The notes beneath the pieces are model-generated. The model did no database searches, was not told the origin of the DNA, and saw only the letters and a list, made by a program, of their open reading frames with translations. This document shows, piece by piece, positions 7,751-16,470 of a stretch of 64,000 nucleotides of DNA (the first letter of the stretch is position 1; each line of letters begins with the position of its first letter). The position numbers were made by a program, and so were the translations under genes. This DNA comes from Pseudonocardia petroleophila (lineage in GTDB: Bacteria; Actinomycetota; Actinomycetes; Mycobacteriales; Pseudonocardiaceae): contig NZ_CP060131.1 of NCBI RefSeq assembly GCF_014235185.1, positions 3,975,501 through 4,039,500 on the forward strand, given 5' to 3'.

Positions 7751-8991
7751 TGGCAGGCGTCGCGACGACCCTGCCCCGCTTCCTCTCCGAAGAAGTCGCC
7801 GAGGACCCCTACAGCTTCTACGCGCGTCTGCGCACCGAGTCGCCCGTGCACTACGACGCAGACCTCGGGTGCTACCTCCTGAGCCGACACGCCGATGTCG
7901 GTGCGGCCTACAAGGACCCGCGGTTCTCCACGCGGAACTACGAGGTGCACCTGGAGCCGGTGTTCGGTCGATCGCTCCTTCAGATGGACGGCATCGAGCA
8001 CAGCCGGAAGCGGGCGCTGGTCACGCCGTACTTCCGTGGCAAGGGACTGGCTGCGTGGGAACCGGTGATCGCGCGCAACATCGCGGCGATCTTGGACCGG
8101 TCTGTGGGGTCGGCGACCGGTCTGCTCGCGGGGCGGTTCCGTGCCGGCGACACCGTCGATCTACTGGCCGAGTTCGGCTACTACCTGCCCGTGTACGTGA
8201 TCACGGACATGCTCGGACTGCCGCACTCGGACTACGATCGGTTCCTCGCCTGGTACAGCGCGCACGTCGCCTTCCTCGGCAACCTCGCACGCGACCCGGA
8301 CATCGACGCGGCGGGCCGTGCTGCGACCTCGGAGCTGTGGGATTACCTCACACCCGTCATCGCCGAGCGTCGGCGTGCGCCGGGGGAGGACCTGATATCT
8401 GCGCTCGTCGTGGCTGAGGTCGACGGCGAGCAGCTCGGCGACGCCGAGATCAAGACGCACGTCACGCAGCTCCTCAACGCCGGGTCCGAGACGACGGGCA
8501 AGGCGTTGGCCGGTCTCTTCGCTCATCTGCTGGCGGACCGGGAGCTGTACGAGGAGGTGCGGGACGACCGTGACCTCGTTGTGCCGGCCATCAGCGAGAC
8601 TCTCCGCTACACCCCTCCCTCGCAGATGAACGGCCGTATGACGACCGTGGACGTCGACGTCGATGGTGTCACGATCCCAGCCGGATCGCTGGTCATGCTG
8701 CTGATGGCCTCGGCCAACCGGGACGAGCGCAGGTTCGCACATGCCGACCGCTTCGACCCGCGCCGCACTGACCTCGACCATGTGAAGGCGTTCAGCGCGA
8801 CGGGTGAGCACTTCGCTTTCGGGTGGGGCCGGCACTTCTGCCTCGGTGCCATGCTCGCTCGCGGCGAGCTCCTGCAGGCGGCGTCAGTGCTGCTCGACCG
8901 GTTCCCGGAGATGCGACTGGCCGACGCCGTACCGCCGCGGTGGGCTGGGCTGAAGATGCGGTCGGTCGAGGCACTCCGAGTGACGCTCTGA
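7750..8991 (+). CDS. Cytochrome P450 (paralogue A)
   Basis: A protein of 413 residues, the standard length of a soluble bacterial class I P450. The I-helix AGSETT near residue 245, the K-helix ExxR (SETLRY), and the haem loop FGWGRHFCLG with Cys364 as thiolate ligand are present. It needs an external ferredoxin and reductase, such as those encoded near 35.4-38.1 kb. The start is the ATG at 7750, sharing one base with the SDR stop; a GTG one codon earlier is also possible. It is strikingly similar to the P450 at 27462-28703 over its whole length, for example the shared segment around GRSLLQMDG and EHSRKRALVTPYFRGKG. The substrate is unknown. Confidence 0.9.
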   Translation: MAGVATTLPRFLSEEVAEDPYSFYARLRTESPVHYDADLGCYLLSRHADVGAAYKDPRFSTRNYEVHLEPVFGRSLLQMDGIEHSRKRALVTPYFRGKGLAAWEPVIARNIAAILDRSVGSATGLLAGRFRAGDTVDLLAEFGYYLPVYVITDMLGLPHSDYDRFLAWYSAHVAFLGNLARDPDIDAAGRAATSELWDYLTPVIAERRRAPGEDLISALVVAEVDGEQLGDAEIKTHVTQLLNAGSETTGKALAGLFAHLLADRELYEEVRDDRDLVVPAISETLRYTPPSQMNGRMTTVDVDVDGVTIPAGSLVMLLMASANRDERRFAHADRFDPRRTDLDHVKAFSATGEHFAFGWGRHFCLGAMLARGELLQAASVLLDRFPEMRLADAVPPRWAGLKMRSVEALRVTL

Positions 8992-10400
8992 TCGCGCCTG
9001 CCCGGGTCCGGAGGAAACGCCTTCCGCTGGTACCGGTACTGGTCGTGGCGGTACTGGTGTCGGCAGGGGTCGTCACGCTCGGTGCCCCCCTTGTCCCGGT
9101 CGTCCAGACGCGATTCGACCTCTCGGAGACCGCGTCGCAATGGTCGTACACCATCACTCTGCTCGTCGGCGCCACCTTGACGCCCGTGCTCGGTCGACTG
9201 GCTGACGGTCGTCGACGTCGGCCCGCCGCCGTGTGCGTGTGCGCACTGGTGGCTGTGGGTTGTGGACTCTCCGCCGTCGCGGACGGGTACCCGGTATTCC
9301 TCGCCGGTCGTGCAGCGCAGGGTCTCGGGGTCGGGCTCGTTGCGTTGGCGATCGCGACCGCGCGCGACCACGTGCCGGGATCGCGCGGGGTGCGGCTGCT
9401 GGCGCTGCTGTCGGTCACCACCGCGCTGGGTGCCGGTCTGAGCTACCCGTTGACGATGGTGGTCGCGGAGCAGTGGGGGCTGGCAGCGGCCTACGGCGGA
9501 GCCGGAGTTCTCACCGCAGGAGTGGCTGTCGCGCTCGCCATCGGGATGCCACGGACGGTCGACGCTTCGAGGAGAACCGGACTCGACCTGCCCGGTGCCG
9601 TGCTGCTCACCGCGGGCTCCCTCGCGGTGCTACTGGCGATCAGCCAGGGCGGAGTGTGGGGCTGGACGGACCCGCGAACGCTCGGGTGCGCGGTCGCTGG
9701 TGTGATGGCTCTGGCGGTGTGGGTCGCCGTGGAGCTGCACGTGCGGTTCCCGCTCGTCGAGCTGCGTCTGGTGCGCCAGCGCGATGTGCTGGCCGCGCAT
9801 CTCACCGCTGTGGCCATGGGCGTCAGCCTGTACTCCACGCCCGTTCTGGTCAGTCGCATGGCTCAGGCGCCGTCCGCGACGGGGTACGGCAGCGGGCTAG
9901 GACTCCTCGTGGTGGGTCTCGTCATGACGCCGATCGCCGCCGGCAACTTGGCGGGCAACCGCCTCGCGCTCGTGCTCGCGCGGCGTCTCGGGTCACGCGG
10001 TGCGCTCGCCACGGGCGGTGCCGTCGCGGCGGCGGGGCCACTCGTGCTCGTCTTCGTCCCCGGCGGTGCGCTATGGACCCTGCTGCTGGCGATGGCGTTG
10101 TCCGCCTTCGGGGCCGGGGCCACGTTCGGCACGATGACCACGATGATCGTCGGTGCCGTGGAGCCCGCCGAGACCGGTAGCGCCACCAGTGTGAACATCC
10201 TGCTGCGCCTGGTCGGCGGAGCGCTGGGCAGCGCTGCGACCGGGGCTGCGCTCGCGGCGCACCCTGGCCCGGTGGCGGGGTTCGCGTCCGCCTCCGGCCT
10301 GCGGTTCGCCTGCCTGCTGTGCGCCGCGGGCTGTGCGGTCGCGGTCGTCGTCAGCCTCGTGCTGGCTCGCCGTCGAACCAGTCCCACTCCCACGGACTGA
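8940..10400 (+). CDS. MFS transporter, drug:H+ antiporter-like
   Basis: A polytopic membrane protein with at least twelve hydrophobic helices and the loop GRLADGRRRRPA between helices 2 and 3, the classic MFS motif A region. It is of the DHA2-like kind and may export a pathway intermediate or import substrate. The start is uncertain. No ATG or GTG follows the P450 stop early enough to keep the first helix, so I chose the in-frame GTG at 8940, which overlaps the P450 gene by 52 bp. A GGAGG at 9010-9014 hints at an alternative, non-standard start near 9027. The 3' end overlaps the convergent gene by 50 bp. Confidence 0.75.
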   Translation: MGWAEDAVGRGTPSDALIAPARVRRKRLPLVPVLVVAVLVSAGVVTLGAPLVPVVQTRFDLSETASQWSYTITLLVGATLTPVLGRLADGRRRRPAAVCVCALVAVGCGLSAVADGYPVFLAGRAAQGLGVGLVALAIATARDHVPGSRGVRLLALLSVTTALGAGLSYPLTMVVAEQWGLAAAYGGAGVLTAGVAVALAIGMPRTVDASRRTGLDLPGAVLLTAGSLAVLLAISQGGVWGWTDPRTLGCAVAGVMALAVWVAVELHVRFPLVELRLVRQRDVLAAHLTAVAMGVSLYSTPVLVSRMAQAPSATGYGSGLGLLVVGLVMTPIAAGNLAGNRLALVLARRLGSRGALATGGAVAAAGPLVLVFVPGGALWTLLLAMALSAFGAGATFGTMTTMIVGAVEPAETGSATSVNILLRLVGGALGSAATGAALAAHPGPVAGFASASGLRFACLLCAAGCAVAVVVSLVLARRRTSPTPTD

Positions 10401-11127
10401 TCGTGACCATCGGGGACGAGAACTGGACGGTTTCGCCGGCCGGTGCCTCGTCGGTCCAGCTGGGCACGCGGTCGCGGAGCGTGCGGGTCGTCGCGATGAC
10501 CTCGTCGTCGATGTACAGCAGGCGCAGCAGCACACCCGCCCGATCGCTGTCGTCGGCCGCACCGTCTCCCATACCGTGCGCCCCGGCGGTGAAGCGGTAG
10601 CTCCACCCGCCGGCCACCCCCGGCACATCTAGTGCGGCGGGGAACCGGACCCGGTCGAGGTCCGCGAGCAGGTCGACCGCGGCGGCCGAGCCCGGCTCGG
10701 TGAGGCGCGACAGCGTGAGGTGCACTCCTCGGTGCGGCCTGTGGGGGAGCGCCTCGGGCGCCACGAGGACCCGCGGCGCGGCGTACCCCTTGATCGGATC
10801 GAAGAAGCCGATCGGGGCCCTGTGCGTCCAGCCCAGCTCCGGGCGCCGCCCCCACCACACTGCGCGCTGGTTGAGCTCTGTCCAGGCGGCCACGGCGGTG
10901 GGATCTCGGAACCCGTATGCGACGGCGTACTGGTGTTCGCGGTGCTGCGGATCCGGCACGACGGAGGCGTCCGCGCACGCGGCGTCTCGGACCCAGCGAT
11001 CGCCCCAGGACACGCCGGGCAGCACCCTGTTCTCGGGCAGGTGGTCCAACTGGTGCCAGGCGTTGTAGTCCCGGTGGTGGCGCGGGTGGTCGAGCCGCGT
11101 GAGCGTGAGGAACAGCGGACCCGTCAC
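10351..11127 (-). CDS. Uncharacterised protein, possible duplicated dimeric alpha/beta-barrel fold
   Basis: A protein of 258 residues that I do not recognise. The first segment, FLTLTRLDHP followed by YNAWHQLDHLPENR and later GDRWV, resembles an EthD-like or ABM-like ferredoxin-fold half. A second similar half may begin at GVHLTLSRLTEP near residue 140. That would make it a two-domain dimeric alpha/beta-barrel protein, but this is a visual guess. The GTG start at 11125-11127 overlaps the stop of the CoA transferase gene, so it is the last gene of the VOC/CoA-transferase operon. Its 3' end runs 50 bp into the end of the convergent transporter gene. No catalytic residues can be named. Confidence 0.6.
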   Translation of the reverse strand: MTGPLFLTLTRLDHPRHHRDYNAWHQLDHLPENRVLPGVSWGDRWVRDAACADASVVPDPQHREHQYAVAYGFRDPTAVAAWTELNQRAVWWGRRPELGWTHRAPIGFFDPIKGYAAPRVLVAPEALPHRPHRGVHLTLSRLTEPGSAAAVDLLADLDRVRFPAALDVPGVAGGWSYRFTAGAHGMGDGAADDSDRAGVLLRLLYIDDEVIATTRTLRDRVPSWTDEAPAGETVQFSSPMVTISPWEWDWFDGEPARG

Positions 11128-12344
11128 GAGGAGCCCAGAGCTCCGGCCGCGTGCAGTTCGGCCAGCTTGCTGTCGTCCAGGTCGAGCCAGTCGCGGAGGA
11201 CGTCGTCGGTGTCCGCCCCGAGCACGGGAACCGTCGGTGTCCGCTCGCCCCACCCGCGCGAGCGGAGAGCGCTGCGAGCCACGGGGAAGCTCGCCCCGGT
11301 CGGGTGCTCCGTTTCGGCGAAGAGGTCGCCGGACCGCACCGGCGAGTCGGGCGCGTTCACCAGCTCCTCGAGCGTGCGGTAGTCGCCCCACAGGACCTGA
11401 CCCTGCTCGAGCGCCACCACTACCTCGGCGTGCGTGCGAGCGGCGAACCAGGGCGCGAGCAGAGCGGAGAGCACGTCGCGATTGCGGTAGCGCGCCTCCT
11501 CGTTGCCGAAGTCGGTGTGCAGTGCACCCTCGAGCGCTCCCACGACCTCACGGGTGCCAGTCAGGTCCACCAGGTGTTGCCAGTGCCGCTCGGTGAGTGC
11601 GACCACCATGACCCGCCGTCCGTCGGTCGTGGCGAAGTCGCACCCGAAGCTGCCGTAGAGGTAGTTGCCGTCGCGCAGACGTGCGCTGCCGTTCACCGCG
11701 ACGTCGGCGACGAACCCGAGCTGTCCCATCGTCACCGCCGCGACGTCCGCCAGGGCGAGTTCGATGATCCGTCCGCTGCCGCTGCTGTCGCGCTCCCGCA
11801 CCGCGGCGACCACCGCCAGAGCGGTGTGCAGCCCGGTGAGCAGATCCCATGCGGGCAGTACGTGGTTGACGGGCAGTTGCGAGTCGACCGGACCGGTCAG
11901 CCAGGGGAGGCCGACCTCGCAGTTGACTGTGTAGTCCACGGCGGGGCGACCGTCACGCCGTCCCGCGATGTGCACCTGGATGAGGTCCGGACGGTGCGCG
12001 AGGAGGGCCTCGTGGGCAAGCCATCCCTGGCCCACCGCGTTCGACACGAGGATCCCGTGGCCGGGACCGGGCACGGCCAGCAGAGTCCGCACCACGTCGC
12101 GTCCGGCTTCACTGCGCAGATCCACCTCGATCGACCGCTTGCCCTGGTTGAGGCCGGACCAGTAGAGGCTCGACCCGTCCGGAGCGAGGGGCAGCCGCCG
12201 CGTGTCGGTGGCGCCTCCCAGTGGGTCCACGCGAACGACATCAGCCCCCAGCTGAGCCAGTACGGCGGTCGCCGACGGTCCGGCGACGTAGGTCGACAGG
12301 TCCACGACGTGCAGTCCCGACAGGGGACCTGCGGCCCCGCCCAT
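11124..12344 (-). CDS. Class III (CaiB/BaiF-type) CoA transferase
   Basis: A protein of 406 residues, typical of family III CoA transferases. It starts with the family opening GLHVVDLSTYVAGPSATAV, followed by LGADVVRVDPLGG, a GLNQGKRSIEVDL segment and the closing VPVLGADTDDVLRDW. Such enzymes move CoA between carboxylic acids through a catalytic aspartate. I cannot assign that residue with certainty, because the usual VDVSLLD-like segment reads IELALAD here. The ATG at 12342-12344 overlaps the VOC gene stop (ATGA). A second class III enzyme occurs at 19961-21196; the two are divergent in sequence. Confidence 0.85.
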   Translation of the reverse strand: MGGAAGPLSGLHVVDLSTYVAGPSATAVLAQLGADVVRVDPLGGATDTRRLPLAPDGSSLYWSGLNQGKRSIEVDLRSEAGRDVVRTLLAVPGPGHGILVSNAVGQGWLAHEALLAHRPDLIQVHIAGRRDGRPAVDYTVNCEVGLPWLTGPVDSQLPVNHVLPAWDLLTGLHTALAVVAAVRERDSSGSGRIIELALADVAAVTMGQLGFVADVAVNGSARLRDGNYLYGSFGCDFATTDGRRVMVVALTERHWQHLVDLTGTREVVGALEGALHTDFGNEEARYRNRDVLSALLAPWFAARTHAEVVVALEQGQVLWGDYRTLEELVNAPDSPVRSGDLFAETEHPTGASFPVARSALRSRGWGERTPTVPVLGADTDDVLRDWLDLDDSKLAELHAAGALGSS

Positions 12345-12853
12345 CAGACGAACGGCGAGACGAAGGGGATGCCACGGGCCGCGGCGGCCTCGGCGATCCA
12401 CCCCCCGATCTCGTCAGCGATCTCGTGCGAGACCAGCTCGATCCACATGCCCGGCGACTCAGGGCTGTAGTGGAAGGCTGCACGACCGATCTGTCCGTTC
12501 TCGCCGACTCCGGCCAGCTCCCGGCGAAAACCGCGCTCCTCGAGGTCTGCCGAGGCCTGGACCAGGTCGTCGGTGTAGTAGCCGAGGTGGTGAACGCGCC
12601 TGCCGCCGGTCAGGTTGAGGTAAGGGGAAGGGTCGACCTGTTCGAGGATCTCGATGAAGTGCGGACCCTGGAGGGAGTAGGTGAACCGCACCTCCCGGCC
12701 GACGACGCCGTCGGGGCACTCCATCGGCGCAGTGGAGGTCTTGGGCGGGGCCCAGTCCAGTCCCAGCGCCGTTCCCCACGTCTTCATGGCGTTGTCGAGA
12801 CTGTCGACGATGATTCCGGTGTGGTAGAGCCGGAGCAGCGGCGTCGCTGTCAT
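12344..12853 (-). CDS. VOC-superfamily (glyoxalase/methylmalonyl-CoA epimerase-like) protein
   Basis: A protein of 169 residues with two beta-alpha-beta-beta-beta halves typical of the vicinal oxygen chelate fold. RLYHTGIIVDSLDNAM opens the first half, with His11 as a likely metal ligand; VHHLGYYTDDL opens the second; MWIELVS near residue 145 supplies a likely glutamate ligand. In a CoA-thioester pathway an epimerase role is plausible, but lyase or dioxygenase-like functions also occur in this fold. The ATG at 12851-12853 has GGAGGAACC upstream. It heads the minus-strand operon with the CoA transferase and the 258-residue protein, and its promoter overlaps operator 2. Confidence 0.75.
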   Translation of the reverse strand: MTATPLLRLYHTGIIVDSLDNAMKTWGTALGLDWAPPKTSTAPMECPDGVVGREVRFTYSLQGPHFIEILEQVDPSPYLNLTGGRRVHHLGYYTDDLVQASADLEERGFRRELAGVGENGQIGRAAFHYSPESPGMWIELVSHEIADEIGGWIAEAAAARGIPFVSPFV

Positions 12854-12884
12854 GGTTCCTCCTCGGCAGGTGTGGGCAAGATAG

Positions 12885-12897
12885 TACACTAGGTTAA
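12885..12897 (-). promoter_or_regulatory. Operator site 2 (TTAAC-N3-GTTAA family)
   Basis: On the minus strand the site reads TTAAC-CTA-GTGTA, and its first T is the last base of a GATACT hexamer that can serve as -10 box for the VOC gene. The layout is the same as at sites 1, 3 and 4. The gap also holds the start region of the divergent transporter operon. A weaker match, TTAGT-CAT-GTGAA, lies at 12987-12999, 35 bp before that operon, but it fits only 7 of 10 arm positions. Confidence 0.65.
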
Positions 12898-13034
12898 GTA
12901 TCTTCCTAGACCCACGGGTTTGCGCTGCTCCGAGTGGTCTCCAAGGGTTGACAGGCCGACCGCCATGGCTCAATCTCGGCAACCACTTAGTCATGTGAAA
13001 CATCTCGGACGTCTGTTCCAGCCAGGGAGTAACG

Positions 13035-13898
13035 ATGCTCTCGCTCATCATCACGAGCTTGTCGGCGACCGCCGTACTCGTCCCACTCGTCGTGTCCGTC
13101 AGTCTGGTCTTCCGCGTCAGCGGGGTCGTCAACTTCGGGGCCGGCTTCTTCTGCGTGTTCGCCGGAGCGGCGTGCGCGTCGTGGGGCGCGGCCGGTCCGC
13201 TGCTCGGCGTCGTGCTGACCCTGCTGGCCGGTGCGGTGCTGGGAGCCCTGACCTACCTCGTCGCGATCGTTCCGGCGCAGCGCAGAGGAGTGCGCGTCAT
13301 CGGTCTCACGCTCTCGACCCTCGGGTTCGGTCTGCTGCTGAGCTTCGTGACCCGCCAGTGGTTCGGCGGTGATCCCTCGATCGTCCAGCCTTGGATCGTC
13401 GGGTCGGTCAGCATCGGCGACTTCCAGACGGCGTGGCAGCGCCTGCTCGTCATCGCGCTGGCACTCGTCGTCCTGCTCATCCTCTACGCCCTCTTCGACC
13501 GCACGCTGGTGGGTCGGACTCTGACGGCTGTCTCGCACGATCGCGAGCTGGCTGAGATGTACGGGGTGCGCAGTGCCCGCATGCAACTCCTCGCGTGGGT
13601 CGTCTCCGGCGTCTGCCTGATGGTGAGCGGGATCTTCCAGGCCACGCTCGCGAGCGTCTCGGTCGACGTCGCGCCCACGTTGCTCGTGCTCTCCCTCGTT
13701 GGTGCCGTCATCGGCGGCCTGGGGAGCCTGCTGGGTGCTGTGGGGGGCTCGCTCGTCGCCGGTGTCGCGATGACCGTGACCGACCAGTTCATCAGCCCGG
13801 GCTTCCAGCTCACGGCCCTGTTCATCGTCCTGTCCCTGGTGCTCCTCTTCCGGCCGGCCGGACTCTTCACCTTCCGTGGAACGGCTGAGCGCGTATGA
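13035..13898 (+). CDS. Branched-chain amino acid-type ABC transporter permease (LivH-like)
   Basis: A protein of 287 residues with about eight hydrophobic helices and the LivH-family segments VVNFGAGFFCVFAG near residue 31 and the EAA-like loop SHDRELAEMYGVRSARM near residue 165, followed by GVCLMVSGIFQA. It forms half of the membrane channel of a Liv-type importer; in actinomycete catabolic clusters such importers often carry carboxylates or aromatic acids rather than amino acids. The ATG at 13035 has a GGGAG ribosome site. It overlaps the next gene by 4 bp and begins a four-gene transport operon ending at 17657. Confidence 0.88.
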   Translation: MLSLIITSLSATAVLVPLVVSVSLVFRVSGVVNFGAGFFCVFAGAACASWGAAGPLLGVVLTLLAGAVLGALTYLVAIVPAQRRGVRVIGLTLSTLGFGLLLSFVTRQWFGGDPSIVQPWIVGSVSIGDFQTAWQRLLVIALALVVLLILYALFDRTLVGRTLTAVSHDRELAEMYGVRSARMQLLAWVVSGVCLMVSGIFQATLASVSVDVAPTLLVLSLVGAVIGGLGSLLGAVGGSLVAGVAMTVTDQFISPGFQLTALFIVLSLVLLFRPAGLFTFRGTAERV

Positions 13899-15706
13899 AC
13901 CTCCTGCAGAAGGTCACCCGGGCGCCCTCGGCGCGCCACGCGGCCGGACCTCTCGTCCTCGTCCTGATCGGCCTCGCGGCCGCAGGCAACGCCTACTCCA
14001 TCCACCTCGCGACGGCCGCCGCCATCGCCTTCATCCTCACGGCGGCGTTCAACCTGGTGTACGGGTACGCCGGGATCTTCAACCTGTCGATCATCATGAC
14101 CTACGGGTTGGGTGCCTTCACCAGCGTCTACCTCTCCGCTCAGCTCGGGGTGTCGTTCTGGGTCGCGGTGCCGGCCTCGATGCTGCTGACCGCGGCGATC
14201 TCGGTCCTCGTCGCTCTGCCCAGCCGGGGGCTCGACGAGCTGTTCCTCGCCATCCAGACCCTCGCATTCGCGCTGGCCATGGGGGAGGTGCTGCTGCACT
14301 GGGACGAATTCAGCGGCGGGACGATCGGTATCTACGCCATCGATCCGCCGACGTTCTTCGGCATCGACCTCGTCGGCGGCTTCGCCGAGTACTACTGGCT
14401 GGCCGCGCTGGGCGCGTGGTTCGCCTTCGACCTGGTGCTGCGCATCGACCGCTCGGGGATGGGGCGCGCGCTCGTCGCGCTGCGCGAGGGTCCGCGGGTC
14501 CTGGCGTCCGTGGGCGTCTCCCCGGAGACGACCCGGCTGGTCGCCTTCGGGCTCTCGGGCATGTTGGCCGGTCTCGCCGGCGGTCTCTACGCGCACTTCC
14601 AGCTCGTCATCGATCTCGACACCTTCAGCTTCGCCCGCCTGATCGCACTCCTGCTGGCGACCATCCTCGGCGGCGCGGGGTACTTCACCGGACCGATCTT
14701 CGGAGTGCTCGCCATCCTCGTGATGGATGAGCTGTCCCTCGCCACCAGCCAGGCTCAGGACCTCGTGTACGGCCTCGGCATCCTGCTGCTCGTCGCGGTC
14801 ACCAGCGGCGGTATCGCCGGAGCGCTCCGGAGGGGCGCGGCACGGCTGCGGGGACGGACCCGGCAGGCCGAGGGCGAGCTGACCGGTGGGGACCGGCCGG
14901 TGCGGCCCGAGCTGGAGCTCGCCGCGCCTGCGGCGCCGGTGCCCACTCGCCGGATCGAGGTGTCCCACGTGGGGGTCGCCTTCGGTGGAACGCGTGCCGT
15001 CGACGACGTCTCGGTGTCCTTCGCGACCGGTGAGGTCGTCGGGCTCATCGGTCCCAACGGAGCAGGCAAGACGACACTGCTCAACGCGATCACTGGTGAC
15101 GTGCCGGTCAGTGCAGGAACCATCGACCTCTCCGGGACCGACCTGCGCGGTCTGAGCAGCGCCGAGATCGTGCGCCGAGGGGTCGGCCGCACCTTCCAGA
15201 GCCCCAAGGTCATCCGCGAGCTCACGCTCGTCGAGAACGTGATGCTGGCCGGCGACGCCGTCGCCGGGACGAACTGGGCGCAGCAGGTCCTGCACACCCC
15301 GGCGTCTGTGCGCGCAGACCGGCGGTCCCGGGCTCGCGCACTGGCCCTGCTCGACGAGTTCGCCCTCGCCGGGCGGGCAGAGCACTTCGCCGGCGACCAG
15401 CCCTACGGCGTGCTTCGCCTGGTGGAGATCGCTCGCAACCTCATGCTCGACCCGGCCTTCCTGCTCTTGGACGAGCCTGGCGCCGGCCTCACCGAGTTCG
15501 AGCGGGAGGAGATCGCCGCCGCGGTGCGGGCGATGAGCGCGCGCGGTCTGGGAGTCGTCCTCGTGGACCACAACATGCCGCTGATCACTGCGGCGTGCGA
15601 CCGCGTCGTCGTGCTGGACACCGGTCGGGTCATCGCGGACGGTGCGCCCGGCGAGGTCCTCGCCCGCCGGGACGTCATCGCCGCCTACCTGGGAGTGGCA
15701 CTGTGA
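13895..15706 (+). CDS. Fused LivM-like permease and LivG-like ATPase
   Basis: A single 603-residue protein. Residues 1 to about 310 are a LivM-type permease (AFNLVYGYAGIFNLSIIMTYG near residue 48 and the loop ALVALREGPRVLASVGVSP near 192). After a charged linker, residues from about 350 form the ATPase: Walker A GPNGAGKTT near 386, Walker B LLLDEPGAG near 523, and the H-loop VLVDHNM. The ABC signature is atypical, PYGVLRLVEIARNL instead of LSGGQ or LSYGQ. The LivG-type C-terminal segment is present. A fused protein fixes the permease:ATPase ratio. It is coupled by 4-bp overlaps to both neighbours. Confidence 0.88.
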   Translation: MNLLQKVTRAPSARHAAGPLVLVLIGLAAAGNAYSIHLATAAAIAFILTAAFNLVYGYAGIFNLSIIMTYGLGAFTSVYLSAQLGVSFWVAVPASMLLTAAISVLVALPSRGLDELFLAIQTLAFALAMGEVLLHWDEFSGGTIGIYAIDPPTFFGIDLVGGFAEYYWLAALGAWFAFDLVLRIDRSGMGRALVALREGPRVLASVGVSPETTRLVAFGLSGMLAGLAGGLYAHFQLVIDLDTFSFARLIALLLATILGGAGYFTGPIFGVLAILVMDELSLATSQAQDLVYGLGILLLVAVTSGGIAGALRRGAARLRGRTRQAEGELTGGDRPVRPELELAAPAAPVPTRRIEVSHVGVAFGGTRAVDDVSVSFATGEVVGLIGPNGAGKTTLLNAITGDVPVSAGTIDLSGTDLRGLSSAEIVRRGVGRTFQSPKVIRELTLVENVMLAGDAVAGTNWAQQVLHTPASVRADRRSRARALALLDEFALAGRAEHFAGDQPYGVLRLVEIARNLMLDPAFLLLDEPGAGLTEFEREEIAAAVRAMSARGLGVVLVDHNMPLITAACDRVVVLDTGRVIADGAPGEVLARRDVIAAYLGVAL

Positions 15707-16470
15707 CCGCGCTCCTGGAGGTGGACGCCGTCACCGTCGCCTACGGCAGGCACGAGCCGGTTCTGCACGACGTGTCGTTCGATCTGGCGGCGGGCGGCCT
15801 GCTCGGTCTCGTGGGCATGAACGGCGCCGGTAAGACGACATTGATGCGCACCCTCAGTGGACGGTTGCGTCCGCGCTCAGGTGCGGTCCGGTTCGACGGC
15901 ACGGATATCGGCAAGGCGTCCACCGCAGCGCTGTCCCGCCGTGGAATGGTCATCCTGCCTGAGGGGCACCGCGTGCTGCGGACGCTCACTGTGGAGGAGA
16001 ACCTCGAGGTCGCCGCCATGTCCCTTCGGCGGGGGCGGGTGAGGGCTCGACTGGCGGAGAGCCGCGAGCTGATCCACGACCTGTTCCCGGTCCTCACCGA
16101 GCGGCGCACCCAGCTGGCAGGACTGCTGTCAGGTGGTGAGCAGCAGATGCTGTCCCTCTCGCGCGCCATCGTGCAGAAGCCGCGTCTACTGCTGCTCGAC
16201 GAACCGTCGCTCGGACTTGCGCCGCTGGTGGTCGACCGGATCTACCGCTCTCTGCAGACCCTGCGTGAGCAGGGGATCGCGATGCTCGTCGTCGAGCAGA
16301 ACAGTGAACGGGTCTCCGCCGCGTGCGACCGGCTCGTCGTACTGCGCGACGGGCGCGTTCACGCACAGGGCACCCCCGACGACCTGCGTGGAGAGAAGCT
16401 CCACGCCGCCTACTTCGGCGGAACCGCCGCCGACATGCAGGACCACAACGTTCAAAGGAGAACCACGTGA
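15703..16470 (+). CDS. Branched-chain amino acid-type ABC transporter ATPase (LivF-like)
   Basis: A protein of 255 residues. Walker A GMNGAGKTT lies near residue 38, the signature LSGGEQQM near 145, Walker B LLLLDEPSLGL near 165, and the H-loop region VVEQN follows, as in LivF. LPEGHRVLRTLTVEENL is the usual Q-loop region segment of LivF proteins. It pairs with the ATPase half of the LivM-LivG fusion upstream to power import. The GTG start at 15703 overlaps the preceding stop by 4 bp (GTGA). It overlaps the binding-protein gene by 4 bp. Confidence 0.9.
   Translation: MTALLEVDAVTVAYGRHEPVLHDVSFDLAAGGLLGLVGMNGAGKTTLMRTLSGRLRPRSGAVRFDGTDIGKASTAALSRRGMVILPEGHRVLRTLTVEENLEVAAMSLRRGRVRARLAESRELIHDLFPVLTERRTQLAGLLSGGEQQMLSLSRAIVQKPRLLLLDEPSLGLAPLVVDRIYRSLQTLREQGIAMLVVEQNSERVSAACDRLVVLRDGRVHAQGTPDDLRGEKLHAAYFGGTAADMQDHNVQRRTT

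Noticed and set aside
12987..12999. A sixth copy of the cluster operator, TTAGT-CAT-GTGAA
   Set aside because: Only 7 of 10 arm positions fit and there is no -10 box at the same offset, so I did not count it.
13484..15571. A 695-residue minus-strand open frame across the transporter genes
   Set aside because: It is antisense to well-supported LivH and LivM-LivG genes and its product is dominated by Gln, Arg, Asp and Gly without any domain.
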